64,000 nt of DNA, from NCBI GenBank assembly GCA_964626265.1, contig CAZVCG010000005.1, positions 1 through 64,000 of the forward strand, read 5' to 3'. How positions within the stretch are numbered: the first letter of the stretch is position 1; each line of letters starts with the position of its first letter. Shown piece after piece: positions 36,784 to 44,846 of this stretch. The notes under the pieces were generated by a model, which saw only the letters and a program-made list of their open reading frames with translations, was not told where the DNA came from and made no database searches. This stretch comes from CAZVCG01 sp964626265 (GTDB lineage: Bacteria > Pseudomonadota > Alphaproteobacteria > UBA9219). Both the position numbers and the translations under genes were made by a program.

Positions 36784-36803
36784 AATTTGTATTCGAATCT
36801 TAT

Positions 36804-36849
36804 GGAGATGGAGTTCTCCTGAACCGCCGCAAGGCTGATGACTCCTGCC
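36804..36849 (+). promoter_or_regulatory. Fluoride (crcB) riboswitch 4
   Basis: Plus-strand aptamer: GGAGATGGAGTTCTCC (stem closes GGAG/CTCC), GAACCGCC-GCAA-GGCTGATGA, then ACTCCTGCC. Downstream, CGCGAGAG (36851-36858) matches CTCTCGCG (36910-36917), and GCGCAGTG (36859-36866) matches CACTGCGC (36929-36936). The second stem ends against the GAGGGG ribosome site of the MFS gene. The helices interleave, so they compete or form a pseudoknot. The switch is likely translational. Confidence 0.87.
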
Positions 36850-36944
36850 GCGCGAGAGGCGCAGTGGGGGATTTTTCCTGCGAGGTTAGCGGGAGTTTCT
36901 CGTGCCGTTCTCTCGCGTCTTACCAAAACACTGCGCGAGGGGTT

Positions 36945-38174
36945 ATGACAGACACAATCGGCACAATAAATAAAAAAAGAGTCAAAGCTAACATGCCTCG
37001 CGCCATTTGGGCTCTCGGCTTCGTCAGCCTTTTCATGGATATATCCTCGGAGCTTGTGCATAGCCTGTTGCCGGTATTTATGGTGACGACGCTCGGCGCA
37101 TCGACTCTCTCTCTAGGGATTCTCGAAGGATTGGCCGAAGCAACGGCATCAATTACTAAACTTTTTTCAGGCACATTGAGCGACTGGCTGGGTAAACGCA
37201 AAATATTGGCTGTCATCGGTTATGGATTATCCGCCTTGACAAAGCCCCTGTTTCCTCTCGCCCAGTCCATCGAATGGGTTTTCACTGCGCGTATCATTGA
37301 CCGGGTTGGAAAAGGCATCCGTGGCGCGCCTCGCGATGCTTTGGTAGGAGAATTAGCGCCGCCTGAATTGCGGGGCGCTGCATATGGATTGAGGCAGTCG
37401 CTTGACACTGTAGGCGCATTCGTGGGCCCGATTATGGCCGTGTTATTGATGCTTATTTTTGCCGGCAATATTCGGGCAGTCTATTGGTTCGCCGTTATTC
37501 CGGGCATCCTTGCCGTTTTGTTGTTGCTTTTTGGCGTACAGGAACCCGAACGAAAAGACAATGCCAAGCCAACGCGTTTTCCGCTTAAATGGAGAGAGTT
37601 TGCTAAACTCGGCGGAGCGTATTGGTGGGTGGTTCTGGTGGGCGGCGTTCTTACATTGGCGCGGTTCAGCGAGGCTTTTCTTGTGCTTCGCGCTCAAAGC
37701 GTTGGATTGCCGATTGCTTGGGTTCCGGCCGTTATGGTGGTCATGAGCGTTGTTTACTCCTTGGCCGCGTATCCGGCTGGTATTTTGTCGGATCGTATAA
37801 ACCGACATTTTGTACTGACGGCAGGCACAGGGATTCTTGTCATCGCCGATCTTGTGCTGGCTTTTGCGGATAGCGTCTCGGGAGTCATGATCGGCGTTGC
37901 TCTTTGGGGCTTGCATATGGGCCTTTCTCAAGGACTTCTGGCGACGCTTGTAGCCGACACAACGCCGGAAGAACGGCGAGGCACGGCTTTCGGCATGTTT
38001 AATCTTGTAAGCGGGGTTTTACTTTTGGCCGCAAGCGCTCTTGCGGGACTTCTATGGGATCGTATCGGGCCAAACGCGACGTTTCTTGCCGGAGCCGTTT
38101 TTACATCTGTCGCCTTTATAGGTTTGCTTTTTACCAATTCAAAAAATCGCAGAAACGGCGGCAATACCGCATGA
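36945..38174 (+). CDS. MFS transporter under fluoride riboswitch control
   Basis: 409 aa from ATG 36945, with about 12 membrane helices. Family features include GTLSDWLGKRK between helices 2 and 3 (MFS signature A) and RIIDRVGKGIRGAPRDAL. The upstream in-frame extension to 36864 lies in the riboswitch leader and is rejected. MFS carriers move small solutes with protons; the substrate here is unknown, and a fluoride-linked metabolite or efflux role is inference. The stop overlaps the next start (ATGA). Confidence 0.85.
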   Translation: MTDTIGTINKKRVKANMPRAIWALGFVSLFMDISSELVHSLLPVFMVTTLGASTLSLGILEGLAEATASITKLFSGTLSDWLGKRKILAVIGYGLSALTKPLFPLAQSIEWVFTARIIDRVGKGIRGAPRDALVGELAPPELRGAAYGLRQSLDTVGAFVGPIMAVLLMLIFAGNIRAVYWFAVIPGILAVLLLLFGVQEPERKDNAKPTRFPLKWREFAKLGGAYWWVVLVGGVLTLARFSEAFLVLRAQSVGLPIAWVPAVMVVMSVVYSLAAYPAGILSDRINRHFVLTAGTGILVIADLVLAFADSVSGVMIGVALWGLHMGLSQGLLATLVADTTPEERRGTAFGMFNLVSGVLLLAASALAGLLWDRIGPNATFLAGAVFTSVAFIGLLFTNSKNRRNGGNTA

Positions 38175-38509
38175 AGAGTTTCAACGACGCCCTTTTTGCC
38201 AACAGGTTTATGCGTATCAGCATGGCGACATGTCCGGGCCATCAGATCAACAATTGGCAGGTAGCGGGGGTCGCGTGGTGTCGCGATCGTCACAGTTATT
38301 ACGGTCAGGCCTATTCCTTTCAATGCGACGCCTATACATTGACATTCTCCGGACGTCGTTCGTGGGCAATACTTTATGTTAACGAAACGTGGTGGGACGA
38401 AGCCGGAAAGGCCGTGGTGCGCAGCACGCACTGGGGCCGCTTGCTGCGTGGGAACAAGTCGGATGTTTTTGCGTGGTTCAAGGCGCAGGAAGAGGCCCTG
38501 CCGATATGA
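38171..38509 (+). CDS. Unknown 112-aa protein between MFS and dynamin genes
   Basis: Begins at ATG 38171, inside the MFS stop, and ends inside the dynamin start, so all three genes are translationally coupled. It is a soluble, Trp/Tyr-rich single domain (NNWQVAGVAWCRDRHSYYG, WAILYVNETWWDE) with two or three cysteines. I do not recognise the family. Coupling suggests a partner or regulator of the GTPase or the transporter. Confidence 0.7.
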   Translation: MKSFNDALFANRFMRISMATCPGHQINNWQVAGVAWCRDRHSYYGQAYSFQCDAYTLTFSGRRSWAILYVNETWWDEAGKAVVRSTHWGRLLRGNKSDVFAWFKAQEEALPI

Positions 38510-40308
38510 CGATGACCTATGAACAAATCAAAGAGGCTCTCTGTGGCATAATGGAACGCCTGTCACAGACGACACGGAAGGAAACCGAACAAGCCCTTTC
38601 CCCAATTAAGGCAAAGCTTGAGGCGGAAACCTTCAATCTCGTCGTCTTAGGCCAATTCAAGCGCGGCAAATCGACGTTCATCAACGCGCTTCTCGGGGCT
38701 GATATTCTACCGACAGCCATTATTCCGCTCACCTCAGTTGTTACGGTTTTGCGTTACGGCACTGATGTGAAAGTCAAGGCGCGCTTTCTTGATGGCAGAG
38801 AGCAAGTAAACGGTCTCGCAGCCTTACCCGCCTTCATCACAGAACGCGAAAACCCTCAAAACAGGAAAGGCGTCAAGGAAGTCGAGGTGTTCTATCCTTC
38901 CGATTATCTGAAAGGCGGCGTCAGGATCATTGATACGCCCGGCGTCGGTTCAATCTATAGTCACAATACGGACGTTGCGCTGGCGTTTCTGCCTCATGTC
39001 GATGCAGGCATATTCGTCGTATCCGCCGATCCGCCAATTTCCGGCAGCGAACATCGGTATCTGAGCGAAGTTCGTTCTTATGTCAGCAAACTATTTTTCG
39101 TGCTCAACAAGATTGATCTGGTCAATGAGAGCGAGCGACAGGAATCTCTCGAATTCACAAGGAACATTCTCGAGCAGGACTTGGGCGCGGAAAATGTGAG
39201 AATCCTGCCGCTTTCGGCGCGGGCGGCTTTGGAGGCCAAGAAAAACCAAAACGAGGCAGAACTCAAACGCAGCCTATTGCCGGATTTTGAAAAGCAATTG
39301 AAAGCGTTTCTCGTTCACGAAAAAGGAAAAGTTTTTCTGACCTCTATCGCCAACAGACTATCACGACTTGTCGCGGAAGAAACCGTTTCGTTTCAACTAG
39401 AACAGAAGGCCATTGCTTTGCCGCTAGAGGAACTCAGCGCCAAAATAGCGCGTTTTGAAAAAGAAGCCAAAGACATTCAAAAAGAACGCGAACACAGCGG
39501 CTATTTGCTTGAAGGTTATCTCAAAAGCATTATAGCCCAATTGGACGAAGACATCCGTATTTTCCATAAAGACAAACACAAAATCCTCCATGAAGCCCTG
39601 GAAGCGGAATATTTGCGGCTTACACAACAAGGACCTGAAAACCTGCGTGAGGAGCTTGAACGATTCGTCTTTGCGAAAATTCGAGAAACGGTTTCTGTTT
39701 GGCGTAATGAACTAACGGAGAAAATCTCCGATCAACTTGAAAATACCCATCGAGCCTTTGCTGATAAAACAAACGAAACAATTGACCGCATCGTTAAACT
39801 GGCGGGCGATATTTTTGACCTTAAACTGGAGCCCTTTACATCGGTGGAAAAACTCGATCGCAAAAGCGACTTCTATTTTCTGCTGAAAGACAACCCTGTC
39901 AGTCTGGACATGATTGGTCTGGCGGTGACATCGGTTCTCCCGCTCTTTATCGCCAAAAGAATCATTCTGAGAAATATGAAAACCTCAGTCAGCGATCTTC
40001 TGGATCGTCATTGCGGGCGCGTTCGCTATGATCTTGTGAGCCGGATAAATACCACAGTTCAAGAGTTTCGGCAGACTCTCGACGAAAAGATAGAGGTGAC
40101 GCTCAACGGGATACGCGGTTCCTTACAAAACGCGCTCGTTTTAAATCAGAAAAGCAGTGCCGAGATAAAGAGAAACACGGCCATAATCTCGCAAAAACTT
40201 GATGACCTGTTGAAAATCCGGAATGATCTCGCGGAATATTCCGAAGCCATTGAGAAAAACTTGTTCATTGATTCAAAAGCCTGTCTTGAAAGAAAAATAT
40301 CTCTCTGA
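38506..40308 (+). CDS. Dynamin-like GTPase
   Basis: 600 aa. The GTPase domain has G1 GQFKRGKST (49-57), G3 DTPG (143-146) and G4 NKID (201-204). Long amphipathic helices and coiled coils follow (~310-450). A hydrophobic segment near 465-490 (MIGLAVTSVLPLFIAKRII) could be a membrane paddle, and a helical C-terminus follows. Bacterial dynamins bind, fuse or shore up membranes and often work in membrane stress. ATG 38506 overlaps the previous stop (ATGA). A longer reading from 38389 runs over the 112-aa gene and is rejected. Confidence 0.87.
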   Translation: MTMTYEQIKEALCGIMERLSQTTRKETEQALSPIKAKLEAETFNLVVLGQFKRGKSTFINALLGADILPTAIIPLTSVVTVLRYGTDVKVKARFLDGREQVNGLAALPAFITERENPQNRKGVKEVEVFYPSDYLKGGVRIIDTPGVGSIYSHNTDVALAFLPHVDAGIFVVSADPPISGSEHRYLSEVRSYVSKLFFVLNKIDLVNESERQESLEFTRNILEQDLGAENVRILPLSARAALEAKKNQNEAELKRSLLPDFEKQLKAFLVHEKGKVFLTSIANRLSRLVAEETVSFQLEQKAIALPLEELSAKIARFEKEAKDIQKEREHSGYLLEGYLKSIIAQLDEDIRIFHKDKHKILHEALEAEYLRLTQQGPENLREELERFVFAKIRETVSVWRNELTEKISDQLENTHRAFADKTNETIDRIVKLAGDIFDLKLEPFTSVEKLDRKSDFYFLLKDNPVSLDMIGLAVTSVLPLFIAKRIILRNMKTSVSDLLDRHCGRVRYDLVSRINTTVQEFRQTLDEKIEVTLNGIRGSLQNALVLNQKSSAEIKRNTAIISQKLDDLLKIRNDLAEYSEAIEKNLFIDSKACLERKISL

Positions 40309-40379
40309 AACAGGCCTCGGCTGACGGTATTTACGACAGCCACGTTTGTTATGAAACGGTTCGCGAGAAAGGAGCGCGG

Positions 40380-40550
40380 ATGGTCGCGCCGTCGCGGGAA
40401 ATTGCTGTTCTGCCCCGAGGCGACCGCCTCACAATGAGAGTTTACACGCCCGCGCCATACGTGATTGCAAACGGCGAGGCCGCGCCGTATGGAAATGGAT
40501 TTTCGACAATCCATGTCGCAAATACTGCAAGGTCTTATAGTGGCTTTTAG
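40380..40550 (+). CDS. Possible 56-aa protein
   Basis: ATG 40380 follows AAAGGAG by 5 nt and opens a 56-codon frame ending TAG 40548-40550 (begins MVAPSREIAVLPRGDRL, ends ARSYSGF). It lies 71 bp after the dynamin gene on the same strand and just before the convergent infC end. No known family. Only the ribosome site and position support it. Confidence 0.35.
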   Translation: MVAPSREIAVLPRGDRLTMRVYTPAPYVIANGEAAPYGNGFSTIHVANTARSYSGF

Positions 40551-40555
40551 AGGTT

Positions 40556-41113
40556 CTATTTCGCCGACAGGATCATCACGATCTGGCGGCCTTCGAAGCT
40601 GGGTTCGCTTTCAACCTTGCCAATGGGCTCAAGTTCCTCTCGTACGCGCTTAAGGAGCGTTTGCGCGATTTCCTGATGCGACATTTCGCGGCCACGGAAA
40701 CGCAGTGTGATTTTCACCTTGTCTCCTTCTTCGAGAAATGTCTTGGCGTTGCGCATCTTAATGTTGAAATCGTGGTCGTCGATCATCGGGCGGAGCTTGA
40801 TTTCCTTCAGCTCGATCACCTTTTGCTTTTTGCGGGCTTCGGCGGCCTTTTTCTGCATCTCGTATTTGTATTTGCCCGAATCCAGAATCTTGCACACCGG
40901 CGGCTCGGCGTTAGGCGAAATTTCGATGAGGTCAAGACCGGCTTCTTCGGCTAGAGCCATGCCTTCGCGCACGGTCATAACACCGCGCATTTCCCCAGTT
41001 TCATCGATGACTCGTATTTGTCGGGCAATGATGGCGCCGTTAATGCGGGGGCCATCCGTTTTTTCTTTCCGGAAGCTCTCTTGGCGGTCCCGGGTTATGG
41101 GTGGACGGACTAT
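40556..41113 (-). CDS. infC: Translation initiation factor IF-3, probable AUA start
   Basis: IF-3 binds the 30S subunit and checks start codon selection. From ATG 40990 the frame gives only 144 aa and lacks most of the N-terminal domain. The frame stays open upstream through TDGPRINGAIIARQIRVIDETG, the conserved IF-3 N-terminus. It reaches ATA 41111-41113, 7 nt after GAGGAG on the minus strand. That gives 185 aa, the normal size. infC is known to use rare start codons for autoregulation. rpmI and rplT, its usual neighbours, are absent. Confidence 0.88.
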   Translation of the reverse strand: MVRPPITRDRQESFRKEKTDGPRINGAIIARQIRVIDETGEMRGVMTVREGMALAEEAGLDLIEISPNAEPPVCKILDSGKYKYEMQKKAAEARKKQKVIELKEIKLRPMIDDHDFNIKMRNAKTFLEEGDKVKITLRFRGREMSHQEIAQTLLKRVREELEPIGKVESEPSFEGRQIVMILSAK

Positions 41114-41178
41114 GGAAAATCTCCTCTATCTGTTGCGTACAAAAAACCTCCGGGCGAAAAACAGCCGTTTGCCCGTAA

Positions 41179-41337
41179 TGGGTTCTATCGTGGCGGATTT
41201 TGCAGGATGAAACAAGACTTAAAGCTTGTGGCTACGCGCCCTCAGACAAGAAGCCCTATGGGTGTGGCCTAGACATCAAAGCCTTGCTGCGGCGGCTGGT
41301 GGACTACAAGGCTCTAGTGCGCGCTGAATTCAAGTAG
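41179..41337 (+). pseudogene. Possible C-terminal gene remnant
   Basis: A 52-codon frame without a start codon runs from a TAA to TAG 41335 and reads like protein (CGYAPSDKKPYGCGLDIK, then LLRRLVDYKALVRAEFK). I cannot name it. The rest of 41114-41495 is AT-rich toward the HTH gene, with nothing else supported. Confidence 0.25.
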
Positions 41338-41495
41338 GAATTTATCAAAAAACGCTATAAATGAACGAAAATCCATATTTATCATAGAGTTAAAATAGAA
41401 TTCAGATAATATCATAATAGATAAAAGCCCCCATATAATAGAGAAATAGTCTATAATATTGGCAAAACGAATTATATCATTTATGATGATTCAGC

Positions 41496-42128
41496 ATGAT
41501 AACAGTTCCTCAAATTAAAGCCGCGCGCGCCCTTTTGGGATGGACGCAAAAAGAGCTAGCCAAGGTCAGCGGGATATCTTTGGCGGCCATAGCGCAGATC
41601 GAAAGCGGCGCCGGAAACCCGCGCGTCGTCACTATGACGATCATTCAAAAGGCGTTCGAAAAGTACGGCATCGAGTTTTCCGACGATCCCGGCGTGCGCA
41701 TTCAGCAAGAGCCGTTCGACGTTACCGTATGGCAGGGCAAGGAAGCAATCGACAATTTATGGAATGATATCGAGGAAACCCTCAGTAACGGCGGCACTCT
41801 TTCGGTTAGCGCTGTACAGCATTCGATATGGGAAGGCTTTTTCCCCGGCAAGGTCGAATACATCTACGAAAGGCGGCGCAAGAAAAACATTATGACGCGC
41901 GGCCTGTTTTCCAGAAAAGAAGACAATACGGCATGGCCACCCGAAGCTTGCCGCCTTGTGCCGCTCGAAGCCCTCAACACGCACACGCCTCATTATATCT
42001 ATGCCGATAAGGTCGCGCTCGTGAAGCTGACCGATCCTTTGCGCGTCGTACTTATCCGCAACCCGACGTTGGCGGAAAGCTTCCTGAAGCAGTTCCAGTA
42101 TCTGTGGGATACGGGGAAAAAGTTCTAG
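41496..42128 (+). CDS. XRE-family HTH regulator with C-terminal effector domain
   Basis: 210 aa. The N-terminal HTH (residues ~5-60: IKAARALLGWTQKELAKVSG...LAAIAQIESG) is of the Cro/C1 type. The C-terminal ~140 residues resemble the effector region of TrmB-like or similar sensors (ending FLKQFQYLWDTGKKF). The ligand is unknown. It is inserted on the opposite strand between thrS and infC and overlaps the thrS 3' end by 4 bp. The 160 bp upstream is very AT-rich compared with its neighbours, suggesting acquisition. Confidence 0.75.
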   Translation: MITVPQIKAARALLGWTQKELAKVSGISLAAIAQIESGAGNPRVVTMTIIQKAFEKYGIEFSDDPGVRIQQEPFDVTVWQGKEAIDNLWNDIEETLSNGGTLSVSAVQHSIWEGFFPGKVEYIYERRRKKNIMTRGLFSRKEDNTAWPPEACRLVPLEALNTHTPHYIYADKVALVKLTDPLRVVLIRNPTLAESFLKQFQYLWDTGKKF

Positions 42129-44098
42129 CGCAAGTCCGGCGGGGTCGTTTCCCTTACAAGCTGCTTCACCGCGTCGTCGAGCTTCAGGATTTCCTGAGCC
42201 TCGCCTCCGAGGCGGCGCATAGCCACCGTACGGGCTTCGGCTTCCTTTTTCCCAACGACAAGGATCAGCGGCACCTTTTGCAGGCTGTGATCGCGGATCT
42301 TGGCGTTTATCTTTTCCGGCCGCAAATCCGTTTCCACGCGTATTCCGGCATCGTCCAATGCCTTGGCTGCATCGTTGGCGTAGGAATCCGCGTCGTTCGT
42401 GATCGTCGCCACGACAACCTGTACCGGCGCGAGCCACAACGGCAGTTTGCCCGCGTAGTGCTCGATCAGAATGCCGATAAAGCGGTGCATTGAGCCCAGA
42501 ACAGCGCGGTGCAGCATGACGGGGCGGTGCTTTTGCCCGTCCTCTCCGATAAACACGGCATCTAGCGTTTCCGGCATGTTGAAGTCGACTTGAAACGTGC
42601 CGCATTGCCATTCGCGGCCAATCGCGTCGCGCAGATAGAACTCGATCTTCGGCCCGTAAAAAGCGCCGTCGCCCGGGTTCATGTCGTATTGCAAGCCCGC
42701 GGCTTTCAGCGCGTTGTGCAGCGCGGCTTCGGCCTTGTCCCACACGGCATCGGAACCTTTGCGGATCGGCGGCCTGTCGGCAAGACGTACGCGCGCGATT
42801 TCAAAGCCAAGGTCGGCGTACATCGAACTAAGCAATTTGCAGAACGCCACGCTTTCGCTCTGGATCTGGTCTTCGCTGCAGAAGATGTGCGCGTCGTCCT
42901 GCACGAATTGCCGCACGCGGATCAGGCCGTGCAGCGCGCCGTGCGCTTCGTTGCGGTGGCAACAGCCGAATTCCGACATGCGCAACGGCAAGTCGCGATA
43001 GCTCTTGATGCCCTGCTTGAAGATTTGAACGTGCGCGGGACAGTTCATCGGCTTGACGCCCAGCATTTTCGGCTCTTCGCCTTCCGCCGTCTCGCTGGCG
43101 CGCGCCGCCAGCTTGAACATGTTGTCGCCGTACATGTCCCAGTGGCCCGAAGCCTTGAACAGCGAGCTGTCGTAAAGCTGGGGCGTGTGAACTTCGATAT
43201 AACCGTTCTTCAAAATCCGGCGGCGGACGTAATTTTCCAGCATCCGGTACATCATCCAGCCTTTGTGATGCCAGAACACCGAGCCAGGGGCTTCGTCCTG
43301 AAAGTGGAAGAGATCGAGCTCCTTGCCCAGCTTGCGGTGATCGCGTTTTTCAGCTTCTTCGATCATCGTCAGGTAAGCATTGAGTTCTTTCTCGTCGCGC
43401 CACGCCGTGCCGTAGATGCGCTGGAGCATGGCGTTTTTGGAATCGCCGCGCCAGTAGGCCCCCGCGAGTTTCGTCAGCTTGAACGCCGTGCCGATCTTGC
43501 CCGTCGACGACACGTGCGGCCCGCGGCACAAATCGCGCCACGCGCCTTGACCGTACATCGAGATAGTTTCGCTTTCCGGCAAATCCCTGATCAGTTCGAC
43601 TTTGTAGTGTTCGCGCTTGTTTTCGAAAAACTTGATGGCCTCGGCGCGTGAAACCTCCTCGCGCACGATGGGCTCGTTACGTTTGACGATCTCGCGCATT
43701 TTCTCTTCGATCTTGGCGAAATCTTCGGTCGAGAAAGGCTCGTTACGCGCAAAGTCGTAATAGAACCCGTTTTCGATGCTGGGGCCGATAGTGACTTGCG
43801 TGCCCGGAAAAAGTTCCTGAACCGCTTCGGCCATCACGTGCGCGCAGCTGTGGCGGATCAAGTCGAGCGCTTCAGGCGACTTGGATGTCACAATCTCCAC
43901 CTTCGCATCCGCATTTAACGTTCGCGTCAAATCCCGCAGCTCGCCATTGACCTTGACGGCGAGGGCGGATTTGGCGAGACCAGCTCCGATGCTGGCTGCC
44001 AGTTCCGCCCCTGTGACGGGGGCGGGAAAAGTCTTCACGCTGCCGTCCGGCAGGGTGAAGTTAACGGGGGCCGAAGCCTTTTGCGCTGTTTGTTGCAT
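42125..44098 (-). CDS. thrS: Threonyl-tRNA synthetase
   Basis: Class II synthetase charging tRNA-Thr. 657 aa from ATG 44098; a longer frame to 44152 adds residues not found in ThrRS. TGS domain at the N-terminus (VNFTLPDGSVKTFPAPV), the editing domain with HxxxH-type motif (RHSCAHVMAEA), catalytic motifs (MSEFGCCHRNEAHGALHGL, RVRQFVQDDAHIF) and a zinc Cys in MNCPAHV. The C-terminal anticodon-binding domain follows. thrS is normally followed by infC; here a regulator on the other strand separates them. Confidence 0.95.
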   Translation of the reverse strand: MQQTAQKASAPVNFTLPDGSVKTFPAPVTGAELAASIGAGLAKSALAVKVNGELRDLTRTLNADAKVEIVTSKSPEALDLIRHSCAHVMAEAVQELFPGTQVTIGPSIENGFYYDFARNEPFSTEDFAKIEEKMREIVKRNEPIVREEVSRAEAIKFFENKREHYKVELIRDLPESETISMYGQGAWRDLCRGPHVSSTGKIGTAFKLTKLAGAYWRGDSKNAMLQRIYGTAWRDEKELNAYLTMIEEAEKRDHRKLGKELDLFHFQDEAPGSVFWHHKGWMMYRMLENYVRRRILKNGYIEVHTPQLYDSSLFKASGHWDMYGDNMFKLAARASETAEGEEPKMLGVKPMNCPAHVQIFKQGIKSYRDLPLRMSEFGCCHRNEAHGALHGLIRVRQFVQDDAHIFCSEDQIQSESVAFCKLLSSMYADLGFEIARVRLADRPPIRKGSDAVWDKAEAALHNALKAAGLQYDMNPGDGAFYGPKIEFYLRDAIGREWQCGTFQVDFNMPETLDAVFIGEDGQKHRPVMLHRAVLGSMHRFIGILIEHYAGKLPLWLAPVQVVVATITNDADSYANDAAKALDDAGIRVETDLRPEKINAKIRDHSLQKVPLILVVGKKEAEARTVAMRRLGGEAQEILKLDDAVKQLVRETTPPDLR

Positions 44099-44354
44099 AA
44101 CCGAATCATAAGCCGAGTTCTTTGTGCTGCGCAAGAGGGGTGCATCCAGCATTTAGCATTCAGCATTAGAGGTTAGCGCGTTCTTACTGCCAGGAGTCCT
44201 TTCCTAACCGCCTACCCAAGAGAGTCTTTCCTGCCACACTCATGAAAAGGTTACGATATGGTTAATGAACAGCGTTGCCCCTCGACTCGTCCTTGCGTAA
44301 CACGAAAAAGCGAAACGAATCGGTATGATTCGCCCGCTTCGAGGGACGACACGT

Positions 44355-44846
44355 ATGCACATGAAGCCGCTCCTGATCCTGTTTTTGTCCACCGGCAATG
44401 CCGCACGGAGCCTGATTGCCGAGGCGCTCGTCAACGCCAAGGGCAGCGAACGCTTTACGGCCCGCAGTGCCGGTTTCAAGCCTCTGCCTGAAGTTCATTC
44501 CGAGACTCGGGCTTTGCTGAAGGCGGAAGGTTTGATGACTGAGAGCCTACATACCAAGGGGTGGGGGGAGTTTCTGGCTTCATCGCACATTGTAAAAATA
44601 GATGTCATTGTGACGTTATCGGAGGAAGCGCGGTTAAATTGTCCCAGTTGGCCTGGTGATCCGGTCAAGGTACACTGGACAGTCGACGATCCCCTGGGGG
44701 CCGAACGAGCCGATGTGCGCGAATGGAAATTCCGTAAATGCTTTGCTACGTTGGAAGCTCGTGTTAACACCTTGGTGCGCAGCAAGCTGCCGCAAACGCC
44801 CGGCGAGCTGTTCCTGCAACTCAAGGACATCGGGATGGTCGTGTGA
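44355..44846 (+). CDS. ArsC/LMW-phosphatase-like protein with Ser in place of the catalytic Cys
   Basis: 163 aa, the low-molecular-weight phosphatase fold used by thioredoxin-coupled arsenate reductases. The P-loop normally reads CTGNSxR; here it is STGNAAR, with Ser12 encoded by TCC, one base from TGC. The DP motif near the C-terminal half is kept (VDDPLG). Without the cysteine neither phosphatase nor arsenate reductase chemistry should work, so it may bind phosphoryl ligands only. It overlaps the pilin-like gene. ATG 44355 is chosen for its GAGGG site. Confidence 0.75.
   Translation: MHMKPLLILFLSTGNAARSLIAEALVNAKGSERFTARSAGFKPLPEVHSETRALLKAEGLMTESLHTKGWGEFLASSHIVKIDVIVTLSEEARLNCPSWPGDPVKVHWTVDDPLGAERADVREWKFRKCFATLEARVNTLVRSKLPQTPGELFLQLKDIGMVV

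Noticed and set aside
44140..44200. AGCATTCAGCATTTAGC-like short repeats upstream of thrS as an operator
   Set aside because: These look like simple dispersed repeat sequence, with no dyad at a promoter position.
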